This document shows positions 26,551-33,386 of a stretch of 64,000 nt of DNA, piece by piece (within the stretch, counting starts at the first letter, position 1; each line of letters starts with the position of its first letter). Made by a program: the position numbers and the translations under genes. The DNA comes from Acidobacteriaceae bacterium KBS 146 (GTDB taxonomy: Bacteria > Acidobacteriota > Terriglobia > Terriglobales > Acidobacteriaceae), in assembly GCA_000688615.1 (NCBI GenBank), contig JHVA01000001.1, positions 3,906,001 to 3,970,000 on the forward strand, written 5' to 3'. Under the pieces are notes generated by a model. It worked only from the letters and a program-made list of their open reading frames with translations. It ran no database searches and was not told the DNA's origin.

Positions 26551-26724
26551 TTAGCGAGCGATACCGCAGGCGTTGGGATCGTCGGGAGCGCACATGGGGA
26601 CGGGCAGGGCGCTATTGCGGGCGATGGAGGCCTTGGCGCTGGTGGAGGCGGAGGAGATCTGGGTGGAAGCGAATGCACCGGTAAGGGCGAGGGCAACTGC
26701 GAGGGTCCGTACAACAAGCTTCAT
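26551..26724 (-). CDS. secreted CX7C peptide, copy 5 (promoter-proximal)
   Basis: The first gene of the array in the direction of transcription. Its start reads MKLVVRTLAVALAL instead of MKSIIRT, and it has Ser-Ile at 33-34 like copy 1. The mature C-terminus is the same as in all copies. Its leader is unique: GAAGGAAAACTC before the ATG, not the repeat-borne AAAGGAAC, so the upstream control region joins the array here. Confidence 0.87.
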   Translation of the reverse strand: MKLVVRTLAVALALTGAFASTQISSASTSAKASIARNSALPVPMCAPDDPNACGIAR

Positions 26725-26805
26725 GAGTTTTCCTTCAGAGGTGGAAAAAATTTACCAACCTTGCAAAATTTTTCGCTGGACAGATCAGCTGAAGTAAACA
26801 TATGA

Positions 26806-26825
26806 TGGACTCGTATATAAGTCCA
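26806..26825. promoter_or_regulatory. inverted repeat IR1 upstream of the peptide array
   Basis: Arms TGGACT and AGTCCA (6 bp) around an 8-base AT-rich spacer, about 90 bp before the copy 5 start. It overlaps a candidate promoter and could be an operator. Confidence 0.5.
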
Positions 26826-26859
26826 ATAGAATGAATGATATATAAGAGTATTTATAGAA

Positions 26860-26881
26860 TTCTGTTACTGACGTAACAGAA
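26860..26881. promoter_or_regulatory. inverted repeat IR2 upstream of the peptide array
   Basis: A perfect pair of 9-bp arms (TTCTGTTAC and GTAACAGAA) around a four-base spacer, 136 bp before copy 5. The length and symmetry suit binding by a dimeric regulator. Confidence 0.6.
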
Positions 26882-26912
26882 CATTCCCACTTCATTCGGC
26901 AGTCGGAAGATA

Positions 26913-26931
26913 TCCAAAAACATTTTTTGGA
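26913..26931. promoter_or_regulatory. inverted repeat IR3 upstream of the peptide array
   Basis: Eight-base arms (TCCAAAAA and TTTTTGGA) around CAT. The A/T runs could also make it a weak terminator for either strand. Confidence 0.45.
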
Positions 26932-27130
26932 AGGTAAATTGCCCTATTTGCTGATAGATAGCGAAATAGCGGCGATAGCCGACGTTTGCCAGCCATTGAA
27001 AATCCAAGATAGAAGAATAGCCAGAGCGCCCTTGTAGATACCTGTTGATGTAGGTTGGGCGATGAGGCTGCTAGTCCTCACTCAGGGGTGTTATCGCAAG
27101 TTGGGTGTGGGGAACGCGATGGAGAGCTGT

Positions 27131-27161
27131 GTGCAGCCCCGCTTTATGCGCGAGGCTGCAC
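27131..27161 (-). terminator. hairpin just after infC
   Basis: Perfect 8-bp arms (GTGCAGCC / GGCTGCAC) begin seven bases after the infC stop. There is no T-run, so it may protect the mRNA end rather than terminate. Confidence 0.4.
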
Positions 27162-27167
27162 GATCAA

Positions 27168-27782
27168 TCAAGCCTGCGCGGCTGTAGTGGCGTCAGGTGT
27201 TTCAGCCTTGACCGGGGGATTGGAAGGCTTCTTTGGAGCGGATTCGGCTTTTTTCGAGGGTGCCAGGATGGCATGAAGGGTAGTTCCTTCCATGCGGGGC
27301 ATAAATTCCACGAGGCCAGCGTCACCGATATCAGTGATCAGACGGTTAATGATCTTGTAACCCAGATCGCGATGAGCCATCTGGCGACCCTTGAAGCGCA
27401 GGGAGGCCTTAACCTTATCCCCCTCGTTCAGGAACCGGATCGCCTGGTTTTTCTTGGTTTGGTAGTCGTGTTCGTCGACGGTAACGGAGAACTTTACCTC
27501 TTTAATGATGATGACCTTCTGCTTCTTGCGTGCAGCGCGGTCGCTCTTGTCTTTCTCATAGAGGTATTTGCCGTAATCCTGGATCTTGCAGACGGGGGGA
27601 ACCGCATTAGGAGAGATCTCGACCAGATCCAGCGACCGTTCCCGGGCCATCTTGAGCGCCTCAAAGGGCACCATTACGCCAAGCTGCTCGCCGTTTTCGT
27701 CAATGACCCGAACTTCGCGGGCACGGATACGCTCGTTCGTACGAATGAAGGATTTAGCGGAACGTTTATCGATCGGTGGAAT
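27168..27782 (-). CDS. infC: translation initiation factor IF-3, ATT start
   Basis: Prevents early 50S joining and checks the initiator tRNA. The 204-residue protein has the IF-3 N-domain (FIRTNERIRAREVRVIDENGEQLGVM, SLDLVEISPNAVPPVCKIQDYGKYLYE), a Lys-rich linker, the C-domain (VKFSVTVDEHDYQTKKNQAIRFL ... KASLRFKGRQMAHRDLG) and a ~30-residue Ala/Pro/Lys tail. The start is ATT at 27782: a GGAGG site lies six bases upstream, and IF-3 autoregulates through such a non-standard start. A frame opening at 27818 exists but has no support. The usual rpmI-rplT genes do not follow; the peptide array does. Confidence 0.95.
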   Translation of the reverse strand: MPPIDKRSAKSFIRTNERIRAREVRVIDENGEQLGVMVPFEALKMARERSLDLVEISPNAVPPVCKIQDYGKYLYEKDKSDRAARKKQKVIIIKEVKFSVTVDEHDYQTKKNQAIRFLNEGDKVKASLRFKGRQMAHRDLGYKIINRLITDIGDAGLVEFMPRMEGTTLHAILAPSKKAESAPKKPSNPPVKAETPDATTAAQA

Positions 27783-28099
27783 AAGTCGCCTCCACAGCAC
27801 GCCACCAAGGCATGCCATGCTTGTCTGTATTGGATTCGCGGTTGCACTGGAGAAAGCACCGCACGTTTAAGTATAGCACTCTAGCGGTTGGATGCGGGCG
27901 ACGGGGAGGATGCAGCGCAAACCAACGCAGCAATAATTTCTCGCATCATACGCAGGGTTCTCGACAGCTTGAGGAAGCTCATTCCGTTGCCGGATTCTGC
28001 GGCACGTGCTGAGTTTGTGTATTGTAGAGACGAATCCTTGAGGCGTATTGAAGTTCCCCACGGGGGAGCCAACTCGTTTTCAATGTAGGGAGAAAGAAG
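27783..28099. other. divergent region between infC and the response regulator
   Basis: No gene is seen. It holds the infC leader with GGAGG at 27789-27793, a TATACT box on the minus strand near 27870, and a GGGAGAAAG site just before the response regulator. Nothing else is recognised. Confidence 0.45.
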
Positions 28100-28651
28100 A
28101 TGAAGAAGCGCATCTTGCTAGTGGATGATGAGGTTGCTGTTCTGCTGACGCTGAAGGCCGTCCTAGAGATCAACGGCTTTGACGTTGACACAGCGGCTTC
28201 GGGGCGCGAGGGCAAGTTGAAGCTGCGCTCCCACGAATATCACATGGTCATCAGCGATATGCGAATGGAGAGCGATCAGGCGGGCGCCGCGGTCATTGCT
28301 GCGGCGCGATCAGCCTCCTACCAGCCGGTCGTTGCGCTTCTGACGGCCTATCCCATGGCGGAGGAGGACTGGCAGGAGATGGGAGCGGATCGGATGCTGG
28401 TGAAGCCGATGCATACGCGTCTTCTGCTTGAGCAGATTGACCGTCTGATGAAGGCTCACGAGACACGGCGCGCAGGGAATGGTGTTGCTTCGTCTGCGAT
28501 CACTGCGGAAAGCTCAGTAAAGGCCAGCAAGAAGCCAGCGGCAAAAAAGGCGGCGACCAAGAAATCCATAAAGACGCCGGCCAAGAAGGCAGTTGCGAAA
28601 GCGGCCAGACCGGTCGCGAAATCGGATCGAAGATCGGTCAGCCGGGCCTGA
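28100..28651 (+). CDS. response regulator with histone-H1-like C-terminal tail
   Basis: A 183-residue cytoplasmic protein. Residues 1-118 are a receiver domain: KRILLVDDE (acidic pocket Asp9-Asp10), phospho-acceptor Asp53 in VISDMRM, Thr82 in LLTAYP and Lys102 in MLVKPMH. Residues ~140-175 are a Lys/Ala/Pro repeat tract (KKPAAKKAATKK, TPAKKAVAKAARPVAK) like the tail of histone H1 or bacterial H1-like proteins, which would bind DNA without sequence preference. There is no helix-turn-helix output. The neighbour on the opposite strand carries a kinase H-box, hinting at a phosphotransfer pair. Confidence 0.9.
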   Translation: MKKRILLVDDEVAVLLTLKAVLEINGFDVDTAASGREGKLKLRSHEYHMVISDMRMESDQAGAAVIAAARSASYQPVVALLTAYPMAEEDWQEMGADRMLVKPMHTRLLLEQIDRLMKAHETRRAGNGVASSAITAESSVKASKKPAAKKAATKKSIKTPAKKAVAKAARPVAKSDRRSVSRA

Positions 28652-28676
28652 AGGTTTCTCCGGCTGAACCGCCCGT

Positions 28677-28946
28677 CTACGATTCGGAGTGGGACTTTAC
28701 GTAATTCCGTAAAGAAAGATTGATGTCCATTGCCTTGTTGACGCCATTGTCCAGCATGCGCAGCCACTCCGAGCCCGGATCTTTGATCTCGACTGTTCCG
28801 AGCAGATAACTCGTCTGAACGATGATCTCGAGCGCATTGCTGAGCTCGTGTGCCATCTTACGAATCTCGACGGCGAGATCAGCCGGAATCGTCTCTGCAG
28901 TCGCTTGATCGGGATTCTGGGAGGGGCTTTTCAACGGATGTTCCAT
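28677..28946 (-). CDS. 89-residue protein with only a histidine-kinase H-box (DHp-like)
   Basis: A small soluble protein. Residues ~22-52 (DLAVEIRKMAHELSNALEIIVQTSYLLG) match the first helix of a kinase dimerisation domain with His33 followed by Glu and an Asn two residues later; the second helix is MLDNGVNKAMDINLSLRNYV. No ATP-binding domain follows. It converges with the response regulator gene, 25 bp away. It could be a phosphotransfer or decoy domain for that regulator (inference). Confidence 0.75.
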   Translation of the reverse strand: MEHPLKSPSQNPDQATAETIPADLAVEIRKMAHELSNALEIIVQTSYLLGTVEIKDPGSEWLRMLDNGVNKAMDINLSLRNYVKSHSES

Positions 28947-29075
28947 GCGGGAAAGATGCTCCTTGTCCGAATCAGTCTAGACGATCGCTCAATTGACACC
29001 CAAGCTGGGCTTTGCGACACTAAAGACTCGCGGTTCGGTGTTCAGCCTCCACATGCGAGGCGCGCAGGACCACTT

Positions 29076-29162
29076 GCCGAAGTGGCGGAATTGGCAGACG
29101 CGCATGGTTCAGGTCCATGTACTCGCAAGGGTGTGGGGGTTCGAGTCCCCCCTTCGGCACCA
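29076..29162 (+). tRNA. tRNA-Leu (anticodon CAG)
   Basis: A complete 87-base tRNA. The acceptor arms GCCGAAG and CTTCGGC pair perfectly, the anticodon loop is TTCAGGT giving CAG, a long class II variable arm follows, the T-arm is GGGGG-TTCGAGT-CCCCC, and CCA is encoded. A terminator lies 20 bp downstream. Confidence 0.97.
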
Positions 29163-29182
29163 AAGATCCTCATCTGCTCAAC

Positions 29183-29225
29183 GAGCGAAAAAAGAGAGAC
29201 GCTAATCGCGTCTTTTTTTTCGCTC
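29183..29225 (+). terminator. terminator after tRNA-Leu
   Basis: A long A/T-flanked hairpin: GAGCG and CGCTC outer arms, an inner GACGC / GCGTC stem, and an eight-T run. Confidence 0.8.
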
Positions 29226-29325
29226 ATTTTCATCGGTGTCTTTCCCATGTCATCGTTGCGTCATTCTTCTATCAGGCCCTTCCCTACACATGCTCTCCGA
29301 GTTTTTGCGCCATTAGAATGGAGAT

Positions 29326-30135
29326 ATGCCGACCCGACTTGATGAGATCGTCGCAAATACGTCCCGCGAAGTAAGCGAGCGCAAAGCGTCCGCAGACCGC
29401 ACCGCCCTGGAGCAGAAGGCTGCCGGCCATACTCCCCGCGGCTTTGCCGCGCGCCTGCGCGAAGTAAGCTTCAGCCGCCCGGCAATTATCTCCGAGATCA
29501 AGAAGGCGTCTCCTTCCAAAGGATTGATCCGGGAAGATTTCGATCCGCCCGCTCTGGCCAGAGGTTTTGAAATGGGCGGGGCCGCTGCTCTTTCTGTCCT
29601 TACAGACGAAAAGTACTTTCAGGGGTCTCTTAGCTACCTTGAGGCTGCCTCTCAGGCTGTCCGCATTCCATGCTTGCGGAAGGATTTTATTGTCGATCCC
29701 TTTCAGATCGTTGAGGCACGGGCTTCCGGAGCGGATGCGATCCTACTGATTGTTGCGTCGCATACGGACAAGGGCTTGCAGGAACTGTGGAACGAAGCTC
29801 GCAAGTACGAACTGGATGTTTTATGTGAGGTCCATTCCGCCGAAGAGTTGAAGCGGGCCACGGGATTGGGTTTCGACCTCATCGGGGTGAACAGTCGTGA
29901 TCTGCGGACCTTCGAGATGCATCCGGAGCTGTTGTTCAAGCTGGTAGATGCCATGCCTGCAGAGACCGTCAAGGTTGCGGAGAGTGGCTTACGGAACGCT
30001 GAGGAGATCGCCAGCCTGAGAGGCGCAGGTTATGACGCTTTCCTCATGGGCGAGACCCTGATGCGTCAGGCCGATCCCGGGGCGGCCCTGGCGTCCCTGC
30101 TGCAACATGAGTTCCCGGAACGAGTTCTGCGATGA
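29326..30135 (+). CDS. trpC: indole-3-glycerol-phosphate synthase
   Basis: Closes the indole ring in tryptophan synthesis. The 269-residue TIM barrel shows IISEIKKASPSKGLIREDFDP (substrate Lys and Ser), ALSVLTDEKYFQGS, PCLRKDFIVDPFQI (catalytic Lys), DAILLIVA, LCEVHSAEEL, GVNSRDLRTFE and VAESGLRNAEEI. All match the family. It overlaps trpF by four bases, so the pair is translationally coupled. Other trp genes are not in the window. Confidence 0.97.
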   Translation: MPTRLDEIVANTSREVSERKASADRTALEQKAAGHTPRGFAARLREVSFSRPAIISEIKKASPSKGLIREDFDPPALARGFEMGGAAALSVLTDEKYFQGSLSYLEAASQAVRIPCLRKDFIVDPFQIVEARASGADAILLIVASHTDKGLQELWNEARKYELDVLCEVHSAEELKRATGLGFDLIGVNSRDLRTFEMHPELLFKLVDAMPAETVKVAESGLRNAEEIASLRGAGYDAFLMGETLMRQADPGAALASLLQHEFPERVLR

Positions 30136-30788
30136 CCTGGGTAAAGATCTGCGGCAACACGACTCTTGCGGATGCGCAATTAGCAGTGGAGCTGGGTGCG
30201 AACGCTTTGGGCTTCATCTTCGCCGAGAGCAAACGTCGCGTAACTCCTGCGCACGTGGCCACCATTACGGCCCATCTGCCGGATGATATCGAACGGGTCG
30301 GGGTCGTCTACAGTCGTGATGCTGCAGAGATAGCATCGATCGTCCGCGAAGCAGGACTCACGGCCGTCCAGCTGCATGGAGGGCTGGACCTTCCGCTGCT
30401 TCAGCAGCTTCGTGACCGCCTTGGAAAAGAGGCCGACCTGATCCAGACGCTGCATTGGGTCATAGGATCGGAGAGCGGCCAAAGGCTCAGAGAAGAGATG
30501 GACCGCATCGCAAGCCTGAGGCTGGTGGATCGGATTCTTGTGGATTCGAAGGTTGGCTCTCTAGGGGGAGGGACAGGCGTTGCCTTCGACTGGAAGGCGG
30601 CTCGAGAGCTCTTCCAACGAGATGATCTAAAAGTCATCGTCGCTGGTGGCTTAAAACCGGAAAACGTCCGTGAGGCGATTCGTGAGCTGGAGCCGTGGGG
30701 CGTCGATGTCTCCAGCGGGGTGGAAGCTTCGCCAGGACAAAAAGACCCTGACAAATTGCGTGCCTTTCTGGGTGCAGCTAAGGGATAG
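30132..30788 (+). CDS. trpF: phosphoribosylanthranilate isomerase
   Basis: Catalyses the Amadori step before indole-glycerol-phosphate synthase. The 218-residue protein has the catalytic VKICGNTT (Cys7-type) at the start, ANALGFIFAESKRRVTPAHV, VGVVYSRD, AVQLHGG, RILVDSKVGSLGGGTGVAFDW (catalytic Asp and phosphate loop) and VIVAGGLKPENV plus DVSSGVEASPGQKD. It overlaps the end of trpC (ATGA). Confidence 0.97.
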   Translation: MTWVKICGNTTLADAQLAVELGANALGFIFAESKRRVTPAHVATITAHLPDDIERVGVVYSRDAAEIASIVREAGLTAVQLHGGLDLPLLQQLRDRLGKEADLIQTLHWVIGSESGQRLREEMDRIASLRLVDRILVDSKVGSLGGGTGVAFDWKAARELFQRDDLKVIVAGGLKPENVREAIRELEPWGVDVSSGVEASPGQKDPDKLRAFLGAAKG

Positions 30789-30840
30789 GACTCCGAGCGA
30801 ATCGAAGCCTTATTGCTTCGCCGAGAAAACTGACAATGTC

Positions 30841-30996
30841 TTAGCGCTGATGTGGGCGGGATTCGTGCAGCCGAACCTTCGGCGTTCGATCGTGAACCGT
30901 CTGTGTGCGTGCGCGAGCTTCAGCAGGCTTCGGATGTGCCATCGCAACAAGGGGACTCAGCGCAAACAAAACAAGGATGAAAGATCCAAGCTTCAT
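30841..30996 (-). CDS. 51-residue secreted basic peptide
   Basis: A short minus-strand frame in the 315-bp gap after trpF. It begins MKLGSFILVLFALSPLVAMA, a clear signal peptide, leaving ~31 residues that are strongly basic (RARTQTVHDRTPKVRLHESR). A GGGAG site lies seven bases before the ATG. It sits between the convergent trpF and the prolyl oligopeptidase end, and its start points away from the latter. Function unknown; the good ribosome site and export signal are the case for a real gene. Confidence 0.55.
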   Translation of the reverse strand: MKLGSFILVLFALSPLVAMAHPKPAEARARTQTVHDRTPKVRLHESRPHQR

Positions 30997-31103
30997 AACT
31001 TAACTCCCGGTTATTGGACGCCCGCCCCGCATCAGAGATGCAGAATTCCAACGATTGCCAGGTGTATCGGCCTGCCGATAATGTCGTGATTCCCGCTCGA
31101 TTC

Positions 31104-33203
31104 TTACAACTGTAGTTGTATCTTGAGTTGCTGTGAGAGAAACGCAAATTGATCGACAACGATATCGATCCTTTTGGCCAACGGCATACCTGCGCCATGG
31201 CCCGCCCTGGTTTCAACCCGGATGAGGATTGGCTCAGGACCGCCCTGCGCTGCCTGCATTGCCGCAGCAAATTTGAAGCTGTGCGCCGGAAAGACGCGAT
31301 CGTCATGATCGGCCGTCGTAATCAGCGTCGCCGGATACGCTGTGCCGGGCCTGAGATTGTGCAGCGGAGAGTATCGATAGATGGCGCGAAAATCGTTCTC
31401 ATCTTCACTCGGCGCGCCATAATCGCTCTTCCACGCCCAGCCGATGGTGAACTTATCGAAGCGCAGCATGTCCATCACTCCGACTGCGGGTAGGGCTGCG
31501 CCGAAGAGATCAGGGCGTTGAATCTCACATGCTGCCACTAACAGCCCGCCGTTGCTTGCTCCCGAGATTCCAAGCTTTGCTGCTGACGTGTATCTGTTTT
31601 CGATCAGCCACTCTGCAGCAGCGATAAAGTCATCGAAGACATTTTGCTTGGTCAATCTGGTTCCCGCCTGATGCCATGCTTCACCATACTCGCCGCCGCC
31701 ACGCAGACTGGGCTGAGCGTAGATTCCACCCAGCTCCATCCACAACAGATTCCCTGCCGAGAACTCGGGTCGCAGAGAGACGTTGAACCCTCCGTATCCG
31801 TACAGCAGCGTTGGATTGATTCCGTTGCGCTCGAGGCCCTTCTTATAACTTAGAAACATCGGAACCTGAGTTCGGTCTTTGCTCGTGTAGAAGATCTGTT
31901 CTGTCTCATACTGTGCAGGATCGAACTTAAGAACAGGCTGACGATAGATGCTGGAGCGGCGGCTCTTCATGTCTACTCGATAAATCGTCGGCGGAGTCGT
32001 GAAGTTGCTGAACTGATAGAAGGTCTCCGTATCGGTCCGTTTTCCTGCAAAACCTGTAGCTGTTCCAATCGCCGGAAGACCAAGCCGATCCACAAGAGTG
32101 CCGTCGCGGCCGTACAGCTTCACCACGCTCTGCGCATCGGTTAGATAATTCGCGATCAGCGTGTCATCCACCATGCCGACGGTATCCAGGTGATTATCAC
32201 TCTCTGGAATGATCGTCTTCCAATCTTCGCGGGCGGGGTTCTTCAAATCAATCTGAACAACGCGGCCATTGGGCGCTTGCGAGGTAGTGTGAATCCAGAA
32301 GACGGTTCCGTCATTATCGATAGGCGAATAGACTGCATCCGCCACCGCAGCAATCTCTACTGCCGCACTGCCCGGCTGCTCCAGGTCTTTGATTGAAAGC
32401 TGATTATTCGGGCTGGACCCCTTCGTCTGATAGATCAGAAGGTATCGCCCATCATCGGTGACGGCTGCACCGACGTTAATCTCCTTATCGTCCGGTCGAT
32501 CAAAGATAAGCTGATCTTCGCTCTGCGCCGTTCCAAGTTTATGAAAGAAGATCTTGTGAAAGTAGTTTGTCGTTTTGAGAAGATCTCCCTCCGGTGCGTC
32601 GTATCCCTCGTAGAAGAATCCGGAGCCATCCTTTAGCCAGGAGGCTGAGCTGAACTTCGACCACGCCACCACATCCGGAAGATCCGCCCCTGTCCCGACC
32701 TCGCGAACGTACCACTTCACCCAATCAGAGCCTGCATCCGCGATAGAGTAAGCTGCAAGGCGTCCATCGTCCGAGATGCTGAGGCCGCTGATCGCAACCG
32801 TACCATCCTCCGACAGCGTGTTCGGATCGAGCAGAACCGTAGGCGTTCCTTCCAGTCCTTCAGTCCAGTAGATGACATTCTGGTTCTGCAACCCCGTGTT
32901 GTGCGAATAAAAGTAGCGCGTCCCTCTGCGCGCAGGCGGCGTATATCGCTCGAAATTAATCAGCTCCATCATGCGTCGATGCATGCCTTCGCGACCCGGC
33001 ACGTTATCGATAATGCTTCGCGTCAACTGGTTCTCCTGCTCGATCCACTCCTTGACCTCTGGCGAGTCGATCTCCTCCATCCAGCGGTAAGGATCGGGAA
33101 CCCTGGTTCCAAAGTAGTCATCCACCTGATCGGCCATGCGAGCCTTTGGATAGGAAAGAGAAGAAGACACAGTTACTGCGGAGGTGTTGTCGGCATGTTT
33201 CAT
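31104..33203 (-). CDS. prolyl oligopeptidase (S9A)
   Basis: A serine peptidase that cuts short peptides after proline. The 699-residue protein has a beta-propeller lid (residues ~70-410) and an alpha/beta hydrolase domain with the catalytic triad: Ser in GISGASNGGLL (~545), Asp in TTADHDDRVFPAHS (~640) and His in RAGHGAG (~678). No signal peptide is seen, so it is likely cytoplasmic. It is monocistronic, and no other peptidase gene is adjacent. Confidence 0.95.
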   Translation of the reverse strand: MKHADNTSAVTVSSSLSYPKARMADQVDDYFGTRVPDPYRWMEEIDSPEVKEWIEQENQLTRSIIDNVPGREGMHRRMMELINFERYTPPARRGTRYFYSHNTGLQNQNVIYWTEGLEGTPTVLLDPNTLSEDGTVAISGLSISDDGRLAAYSIADAGSDWVKWYVREVGTGADLPDVVAWSKFSSASWLKDGSGFFYEGYDAPEGDLLKTTNYFHKIFFHKLGTAQSEDQLIFDRPDDKEINVGAAVTDDGRYLLIYQTKGSSPNNQLSIKDLEQPGSAAVEIAAVADAVYSPIDNDGTVFWIHTTSQAPNGRVVQIDLKNPAREDWKTIIPESDNHLDTVGMVDDTLIANYLTDAQSVVKLYGRDGTLVDRLGLPAIGTATGFAGKRTDTETFYQFSNFTTPPTIYRVDMKSRRSSIYRQPVLKFDPAQYETEQIFYTSKDRTQVPMFLSYKKGLERNGINPTLLYGYGGFNVSLRPEFSAGNLLWMELGGIYAQPSLRGGGEYGEAWHQAGTRLTKQNVFDDFIAAAEWLIENRYTSAAKLGISGASNGGLLVAACEIQRPDLFGAALPAVGVMDMLRFDKFTIGWAWKSDYGAPSEDENDFRAIYRYSPLHNLRPGTAYPATLITTADHDDRVFPAHSFKFAAAMQAAQGGPEPILIRVETRAGHGAGMPLAKRIDIVVDQFAFLSQQLKIQLQL

Positions 33204-33386
33204 CAGGCCTCTTTTTTATAAGCGCAACAATTCCGTTTGAGGCGCTCAAGTAATCTGGACCCATTGTGTGGCGCGTCGAACATTGGGTTCTGTCTCATTC
33301 TATTTTGAAAGGAAGATCTCTACGGGAACTGCAGCAATTCGTTAAACTCAGGACTCCTGTATGCTTCCCTGAACAACTGCTACGGT

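Larger units (their letters stand above)
25643..26724 (-). repeat. five tandem 227-bp repeats carrying the peptide genes
   Basis: The unit is a 174-bp gene plus a 53-bp spacer, and all start codons are exactly 227 bp apart (25816, 26043, 26270, 26497, 26724). Units 2-4 look identical; units 1 and 5 share a few variant bases. The spacer has a GACGTC palindrome and the ribosome site but no clear terminator, so one transcript likely spans the array. Such arrays may be collapsed or expanded by assembly, so the copy number is provisional. Confidence 0.92.
26725..27167 (-). promoter_or_regulatory. AT-rich control region of the peptide array
   Basis: No gene is seen in these 443 bp between infC and copy 5. 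The part nearest the array (26731-26960) is strikingly AT-rich for this genome and holds three inverted repeats, listed separately. A possible minus-strand -35/-10 pair (TTGGAC, then TATGTT 18 bases on) overlaps the first of them. I cannot fix the transcription start. Confidence 0.55.

Noticed and set aside
26725..27167. rpmI and rplT after infC
   Set aside because: I looked for short Lys/Arg-rich ribosomal frames on the minus strand and found none.
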